From contig DCTS01000107.1 in the NCBI GenBank assembly GCA_002329645.1, forward strand, positions 1,024-20,026: a stretch of DNA of 19,003 bases. Direction: 5' to 3'. Origin of the DNA: Lachnoclostridium sp. UBA1434 (GTDB lineage: Bacteria; Bacillota; Clostridia; Lachnospirales; Lachnospiraceae). The notes beneath the pieces were generated by a model. That model worked only from the letters and a program-made list of their open reading frames with translations, did not search any database and was not told where the DNA came from. This document shows positions 15,044 through 19,003 of this stretch, one piece after another. The position numbers and the translations under genes are program-made. The first letter of the stretch is position 1. The number at the start of each line of letters is the position of its first letter.

Positions 15044-15655
15044 ATGGAATTGATAGTTAATTTTGGTGTCCTTATAATATTTGCCGTATGGCTTCAATAT
15101 AAAATGCGAAAAGCGGACAGGCTGTCAAATAAGAGCAGCCTTCAGTTCTGGGAAAAGGAAAGGCAGGCCAACCTGTCCCGAAGGGCCGATATAAGCGACC
15201 TTGAATATATTACTGTCCCTGCGGACAGCCTTCCTGTGTCGGATACTGCGGATGCAACAATCAATTCCTACCGGGATACGATACTTTCCCTGTCTGGTAA
15301 GAAGGTCGTCAATCTTACCGGATTAACCAATACCGAATTAAAGCTTAAATATGGCCCTGCAAACCTGTCCCTGCTAAGCGAGTATGACAATAATTATATC
15401 ATCCTTGTAAGCATCCTGCAGAAATGGGGAAAGCGGCTGCTTGACAAAGGATATATGGCCGAGGCCGCTTCTGTGTTCGAATTTGCTGCAAAATGCAAAA
15501 CCGATGTTAAAAGCACTTATAAGATGCTTGCAGGAATTTATAAGGAGCAGCATGCTCCCGATAAAATAGATGCATTAATCGATATAATTCCTCTAACCAA
15601 TATAACCGGCAAATCTGCCCTGATACAGGAGCTTTCATCAATCAGGGATTCTTAG
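15044..15655 (+). CDS. uncharacterised membrane-anchored protein with TPR-like helical C-terminus
   Basis: The protein has 203 residues and I do not recognise a named family. Residues 2-18 are one transmembrane helix (IVNFGVLIIFAVW). A charged stretch follows, and then from about 110 onward amphipathic helices (YIILVSILQKWGKRLLDKGY, AEAASVFEFAAK, STYKMLAGIYKEQ) read like one or two tetratricopeptide-type repeats, which usually bind partner proteins. With few positive charges before the helix and many after it, the bulk is probably cytoplasmic. A TTG at 15023 would add seven residues; ATG 15044 is preferred because AAAGG lies 11 nt upstream. It diverges from the 35-residue membrane peptide gene by 58 bp and may be driven by the promoter at 14851. 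Confidence 0.8.
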   Translation: MELIVNFGVLIIFAVWLQYKMRKADRLSNKSSLQFWEKERQANLSRRADISDLEYITVPADSLPVSDTADATINSYRDTILSLSGKKVVNLTGLTNTELKLKYGPANLSLLSEYDNNYIILVSILQKWGKRLLDKGYMAEAASVFEFAAKCKTDVKSTYKMLAGIYKEQHAPDKIDALIDIIPLTNITGKSALIQELSSIRDS

Positions 15656-15760
15656 TATTCCCATAAAGCTCTGCCCATATGCCTGCGGCAGATTAATCAT
15701 TCCGTCCTTTAACAGGCATAACCTTAAATGCCGTAATAGTATTCTATTCTATTTTTTTTA

Positions 15761-16432
15761 TTACATCAAGGTTTTTTTGTAATAATCACAGTCATCCTTA
15801 AGAAAGCAGGCCATGCACTTCGGATTTCTTGCAGTACATATGCTCCTTCCATGTGTTATTATCTGCAGATTATATGCTATCCATCGTTCTTTGGGCAATA
15901 TTTCCATCAAATCGAACTCGACCCTGACAGGATCCTCCTCCTTCGTAAGGCCAAGTCTTTTAGAAACCCTCTTTACATGGGTATCCACTACAATACTGGG
16001 TTCTTCGTATATGTTTCCCCGGATTACATTTGCAGTCTTTCTTCCCACACCAGCAAGGTTTGTAAGCTCTTCAATGCTTTTTGGAACCTCTCCGTTATAT
16101 TGGGCAAGAAGCTGTTTTGCACATTCTATGATGTTCTTAGCCTTGTTCCTGTAAAAGCCCGTTGAATATATATCCTTCTCAAGCTCTGCCGCATCTGCGC
16201 GGGCAAAGTCCTCCAGGTGTGTATATTTCTTAAAAAGCTTTGCCGTTACCTCATTAACCCGGTCGTCTGTACACTGTGCGCTCAATATTGTTGCAATCAG
16301 CAGCTGCCAGGGTGTTTCATGATTTAAAAAACATTTAAAGTCCGTTCCGTATTCCCCGGCAAGGGCATCTGTTATTCGCTCCGCTTTTTTCTTCAATCCC
16401 CGCTTTGTATCCTTCATCTTATTATCCTTCAT
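15761..16432 (-). CDS. nth: endonuclease III (DNA glycosylase/AP lyase)
   Basis: The protein has 223 residues. The helix-hairpin-helix motif with the catalytic lysine is LAGVGRKTANVIRG (K132), and the catalytic aspartate is D150 in VVDTHVKR. The C-terminal [4Fe-4S] cluster is C199-x6-C206-x2-C209-x5-C215, the classic Nth spacing. It removes oxidised pyrimidines from DNA and cuts at the resulting abasic site in base excision repair. Possible starts are TTG 16465, ATG 16432 and ATG 16417; both ATGs have good purine-rich sites (AAGGGG and AAGGA), so the exact N-terminus is uncertain. The next gene upstream on the same strand ends at 16620 and the gap holds a tandem duplication. Confidence 0.96.
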   Translation of the reverse strand: MKDNKMKDTKRGLKKKAERITDALAGEYGTDFKCFLNHETPWQLLIATILSAQCTDDRVNEVTAKLFKKYTHLEDFARADAAELEKDIYSTGFYRNKAKNIIECAKQLLAQYNGEVPKSIEELTNLAGVGRKTANVIRGNIYEEPSIVVDTHVKRVSKRLGLTKEEDPVRVEFDLMEILPKERWIAYNLQIITHGRSICTARNPKCMACFLKDDCDYYKKTLM

Positions 16433-16504
16433 CTGTTTCCCCTTGTCCTTCTTATGCGTATACAAGTCAAATTATATAACTTCAAATTTATTAACTATAT
16501 TCCA

Positions 16505-16614
16505 TTTTACTAAATATATCCGCTGTGCCCCGTATGTCAATCAAGCTCATCCAGTTCAGTTTTACTAAATATATCCGCTGTGGCCTGCATGTCAGTCAAG
16601 CTTATCAAGCTCCA
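16505..16614. repeat. diverged 55-bp tandem duplication
   Basis: Unit 1 is 16505-16559 and unit 2 is 16560-16614, aligned without gaps at an offset of exactly 55 bp, with about nine differences. The first 23 bp (TTTTACTAAATATATCCGCTGTG) are identical, and differences collect toward the far end. The repeat fills most of the 187-bp gap between the radical SAM stop and the endonuclease III start. No strong hairpin is seen. Confidence 0.9.
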
Positions 16615-16619
16615 ATTTG

Positions 16620-18467
16620 TTAATATTCCCATTTGTCCTGCTTATGAATAATAATCCTTGCATGATTATTAATCGGGTCCCTGACACTGTAGTCAAAGCA
16701 TACCAGCACCGGTTCTTTTACAGGTAACCTGACTGAGGACAAATCGGAAGACAAATTAAATACAGGCTGATTGTCTGCATTCCTTTTGCCGGCGGATATG
16801 TCGTCTGTTATTAATTCAAAGACATTATAATTAAAAAGTTCAACCGCCGACAGCCTTTTATCCAGCTTAAGCTCTTGTCTTATGCTTTTTACCCGGGCAT
16901 AATCAAGCTGCTCCGGCGCATAGTCCGGGCGGTTCCCCACTCTTTCCGTCAGGCACATGTCAAGGAACAGGATTTCACCAAATAAACCGGTACCGTTCTC
17001 AGGCTCTTTGCGCACTATCACAATTTCCCTGTAAAAATCCATTAATATCTCGTATCTTTTAAATCTGTTATGGGAAATGACATCAAGCCCATGCTCCTCA
17101 TAATAATCGCTGAGACTCAGATAAAGCTCCATGGGGCTTTTAAATATATTCTCCAGGTACTTCATTGAATATATAAACTGGCCGCTGTTATAGTAGGTTT
17201 CAACCATAGCCGATACTCCCTTAAGCCTTAACAGCTCATCATAGGACAGCCAGCGGCTGCAGAGAATTTCATAGGGAGGGGTACTGCTGTAAACAAGGCC
17301 CCACCTTTTGCTTTCCTCTTCCATAGGCGACCCCTTAAGAACCTTTAAAAAGCCAAGCTGGAGCTGATTGGGGGACAGCCGGTATACAAAATCAAAGGAC
17401 TTCGAAAATGAATCGAAATCTTCATAGGGAAGGCCGGCTATCAAATCCAGATGCTGATGGATATTATGCCCGTTGCCTATTGCCTTCACATTCTTCGAAA
17501 GCCTGTTAAGATCCATCCTCCTGTTGATTGCCGCAATTGTATCCGGATTGATTGACTGAACGCCAATTTCAAGCTGCACCAGCCCGGGACGCAGCCCTGA
17601 AAGCAGCTCAATTGCTTCCCTGTCAAATAAATCGGCAGCTGCTTCAAAATGAAAGCCTGTTATGCCGTTATCATTGTCCTTTATAAACCTGATTATCTCA
17701 ATTGAATGGCCCTTATTGCAGTTAAAGGTGCGGTCTACAAACTTCACCTGTTTTACCTGACTGTCGAGGAAGGCCTTCAAATCCGCCTTTACATGCTCAA
17801 GGCTCCTGAACCTTACGGTTTTATCAAGGCTCGACAGGCAGTAGCTGCAGTTAAACGGACAGCCCCTGCTGCTTTCGTAATATATGATCTTATTCCTGAA
17901 AGCCTCCAGGTCCTCATAGGGAAATACAAGCTCATCCATATTAAGGGGCTCCCCCGGCATGGTTACGGTAACCTCGTCTTTATCAGCTTCCTCAAAACGG
18001 ATGCATGCGCTCTTTTTAAAGGCAAGCCCTCTGATATGCTTTAAGCCCTCCGAATCATCAGAATCTATATGTTCCCTTCCCCGGATATAATACTGTACCA
18101 ATTCCCGGAACGGCTTCTCGCCTTCCCCGATTATGATGCCGTTAAGCTCTCTGCATTCCTTCAGGCATTCTTCCGGGTTATATGAAACCTCCGGCCCCCC
18201 GAACCATATCTTAACCTCAGGTATAAGCCTTCTGATATCACAGATAATCTGCCTTATCAGGCTTATATTCCATATATAGCAGGAAAAGGCCACCACATCC
18301 GGCTGTTCCTTATAAATACCCTTAATTATCTCCTCAGGCAGATTGTTTATTGTATATTCTGCAATTCGGATATTCTCTTTAAAGCCTGCTGCATTTGCCC
18401 TAAGGCTGTATACAGCCAGGTTGGAATGTATATACTTTGCATTGACTGCTGCCAATAATATCTTCAT
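16620..18467 (-). CDS. radical SAM protein with N-terminal B12-binding-like domain and DUF4080-like C-terminus
   Basis: The protein has 615 residues. Residues 1-130 resemble a cobalamin-binding Rossmann domain (VVAFSCYIWN, KIWFGGPEVSY, GIIIGEGE), but the B12-ligating DxHxxG motif is not seen. The radical SAM core begins at about 195 with C203-x3-C207-x2-C210 (RGCPFNCSYC), which binds the [4Fe-4S] cluster that cleaves SAM; LEIGVQS and HLDLIAGLP are further core marks. Residues about 370-610 match the layout of the DUF4080 region found in Clostridia. The substrate is unknown. The start has GGAAG before ATG 18467. A candidate promoter is at 18551-18579, and 14-bp direct repeats lie in the leader. 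Confidence 0.88.
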   Translation of the reverse strand: MKILLAAVNAKYIHSNLAVYSLRANAAGFKENIRIAEYTINNLPEEIIKGIYKEQPDVVAFSCYIWNISLIRQIICDIRRLIPEVKIWFGGPEVSYNPEECLKECRELNGIIIGEGEKPFRELVQYYIRGREHIDSDDSEGLKHIRGLAFKKSACIRFEEADKDEVTVTMPGEPLNMDELVFPYEDLEAFRNKIIYYESSRGCPFNCSYCLSSLDKTVRFRSLEHVKADLKAFLDSQVKQVKFVDRTFNCNKGHSIEIIRFIKDNDNGITGFHFEAAADLFDREAIELLSGLRPGLVQLEIGVQSINPDTIAAINRRMDLNRLSKNVKAIGNGHNIHQHLDLIAGLPYEDFDSFSKSFDFVYRLSPNQLQLGFLKVLKGSPMEEESKRWGLVYSSTPPYEILCSRWLSYDELLRLKGVSAMVETYYNSGQFIYSMKYLENIFKSPMELYLSLSDYYEEHGLDVISHNRFKRYEILMDFYREIVIVRKEPENGTGLFGEILFLDMCLTERVGNRPDYAPEQLDYARVKSIRQELKLDKRLSAVELFNYNVFELITDDISAGKRNADNQPVFNLSSDLSSVRLPVKEPVLVCFDYSVRDPINNHARIIIHKQDKWEY

Positions 18468-18493
18468 ACACAGGCTTCCTTCATTATATTGTT

Positions 18494-18523
18494 AATAATA
18501 CGGCACGTAAATAATACGGTACG
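18494..18523. repeat. two 14-bp direct repeats in the radical SAM leader
   Basis: AATAATACGGCACG (18494-18507) and AATAATACGGTACG (18510-18523) differ at one base and are offset by 16 bp. They lie between the candidate promoter and the ribosome binding site of the leftward radical SAM gene. Confidence 0.8.
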
Positions 18524-18550
18524 GTGTTAATATGCAGCCTCTATAAAATA

Positions 18551-18579
18551 ATTATATTTGCCTTTCTTCAATAGTACAA
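18551..18579 (-). promoter_or_regulatory. candidate promoter of the radical SAM gene
   Basis: Read leftward, a perfect TATAAT (18551-18556) is preceded at 17 bp by TTGTAC (18574-18579), which matches only the first half of the -35 consensus. Transcription would begin near 18543, about 75 nt before the ATG. Confidence 0.45.
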
Positions 18580-18670
18580 GGGCAATCCCCGAAAATATAC
18601 GCAGCTTCTGGACATATTGCCTGCCTTGTGATATAGTTGACTTTGTTTATAAAGAATATAAAGTACTTCA

Positions 18671-18701
18671 GGTAATTTCTGACCCTAATGAATAAATTAC
18701 C
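18671..18701. promoter_or_regulatory. perfect 8-bp inverted repeat before the DUF2156-type gene
   Basis: GGTAATTT (18671-18678) and AAATTACC (18694-18701) are exact complements around a 15-bp loop. There is no T-run after it, so it is more likely an operator or leader hairpin than a terminator. A TTGACT at 18637-18642 could be a -35 for the rightward gene, but I see no -10 at correct spacing. Confidence 0.4.
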
Positions 18702-18729
18702 GGTAAAGTTCTTATGAGAAAGGAGCAGC

Positions 18730-18756
18730 ATGACAGCAGCTTATGTTATCTTTTGA
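18730..18756 (+). other. 8-codon ORF overlapping the start of the DUF2156-type gene
   Basis: ATG 18730 follows AAAGGAG closely and reads MTAAYVIF before TGA 18754-18756. It is in a different frame from, and overlaps by 14 nt, the start of the larger gene at 18743, which itself lies 17 nt from that binding site. Confidence 0.4.
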
Positions 18757-19003
18757 ACCGATTAATGCTGATAATATACTAAAAACATCCGAATATTTCA
18801 AGTACAAGCTTAGCAGAACCTCCGACTATACTATCGGAGCCATGTATATGTGGCGTGATTTTTATGATACCTGCTTCACTATATACAATAACATGATCTT
18901 TTATAAGGTAAGATTTATGGGCAGGACAGCCTTTACCTTCCCTGCAGGAAGCGGGGATCTGGACGGGGCAATGAATGAGCTTAAGGAGTACTGCAAATAT
19001 CAT
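18743..19003 (+). CDS. DUF2156 / phosphatidylglycerol lysyltransferase C-terminal-like protein, 5' part
   Basis: Only the first 87 codons are present; the gene runs off the right edge. The start MLSFEPINADNI and the segment SDYTIGAMYMWRDFY match the beginning of DUF2156 proteins, whose fold is the GNAT-like domain of bacterial aminoacyl-phosphatidylglycerol synthases. Soluble versions are common in Clostridia and of uncertain function. ATG 18743 is the only reasonable start: an in-frame TGA lies at 18731-18733 and no other start codon comes between. The strong AAAGGAG site is 17 nt away and better placed for the short out-of-frame ORF at 18730. The overlapping leftward open frame from 19003 is a shadow of this gene. 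Confidence 0.78.
   Translation, partial: MLSFEPINADNILKTSEYFKYKLSRTSDYTIGAMYMWRDFYDTCFTIYNNMIFYKVRFMGRTAFTFPAGSGDLDGAMNELKEYCKYH

Noticed and set aside
15670..15692. TCTGCC/GGCAGA hairpin after the 15044 gene as a terminator
   Set aside because: The stem is 6 bp with an 11-base loop and no adjacent T-run. A second weak stem (GGCAT/ATGCC, about 15717-15733) has a T-run only some 20 bases away. Neither is convincing.
18468..18742. Cobalamin or SAM riboswitch before the radical SAM gene
   Set aside because: The leader is only about 75 nt from the predicted start point and shows no B12-box or SAM-type conserved core.
18779..19003. Leftward open reading frame at the right edge
   Set aside because: It is the complement of the start of the rightward DUF2156-type gene, which has the family-like sequence; the leftward protein has no recognisable features and no start in the window.
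1..19003. CRISPR array, transposase, integrase, tRNA or rRNA genes
   Set aside because: None was seen on either strand; the only repeats are the 15-bp coding repeat, the 55-bp duplication and the short direct repeats listed.

Overview
The window looks like chromosomal core genome of an anaerobic Clostridia bacterium, most likely Lachnospiraceae or a close relative. This is inferred from moderate-to-low GC, AGGAGG-type ribosome binding sites, sigma-A-type promoters, and a gene set typical of that group: MutS2, YhaM, VanW-family protein, a radical SAM protein with a DUF4080-like tail, DUF2156 protein and orphan CheX. I see no rRNA, tRNA, CRISPR array, insertion sequence, phage gene or attachment site.

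Layout, left to right. (1) A leftward pair, yhaM-like exoribonuclease then the 5' part of an RlmD-type rRNA methyltransferase that runs off the left edge. (2) A leftward single gene for a membrane-anchored HtrA-like protein with a PDZ domain. All three catalytic positions of its protease domain appear to be lost; it has its own promoter and terminator. (3) Rightward mutS2, then a rightward group of response regulator, sensor kinase and an aldo/keto reductase carrying two [4Fe-4S] motifs, closed by a strong bidirectional terminator. (4) A long leftward, closely spaced gene string: vanW-family secreted protein, AIR-synthase/HypE-like protein, Lrp/AsnC regulator, class I aminotransferase (TTG start overlapping the Lrp stop), CheX-like phosphatase and TrmL tRNA methyltransferase. 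(5) A compact regulatory node at 14735-15043 with two tandem leftward promoters for vanW and a strong rightward promoter. The rightward promoter reads antisense through an unlisted 35-residue membrane peptide gene into an uncharacterised membrane-anchored gene. (6) Leftward endonuclease III and, upstream of it, a leftward radical SAM gene, separated by a diverged 55-bp tandem duplication. (7) The start of a rightward DUF2156-type gene that runs off the right edge.

Most genes are housekeeping: RNA maturation and decay (YhaM, RlmD, TrmL), DNA or ribosome surveillance (MutS2, Nth) and signalling (two-component pair, Lrp, CheX). I did not find a convincing new multi-gene system. The points most worth a second look are the apparent pseudoprotease, the small membrane peptide with its antisense promoter arrangement, the promoter and GTGAC-repeat cluster before vanW, the tandem duplication, and the out-of-frame short ORF that takes the best ribosome binding site ahead of the DUF2156 gene.
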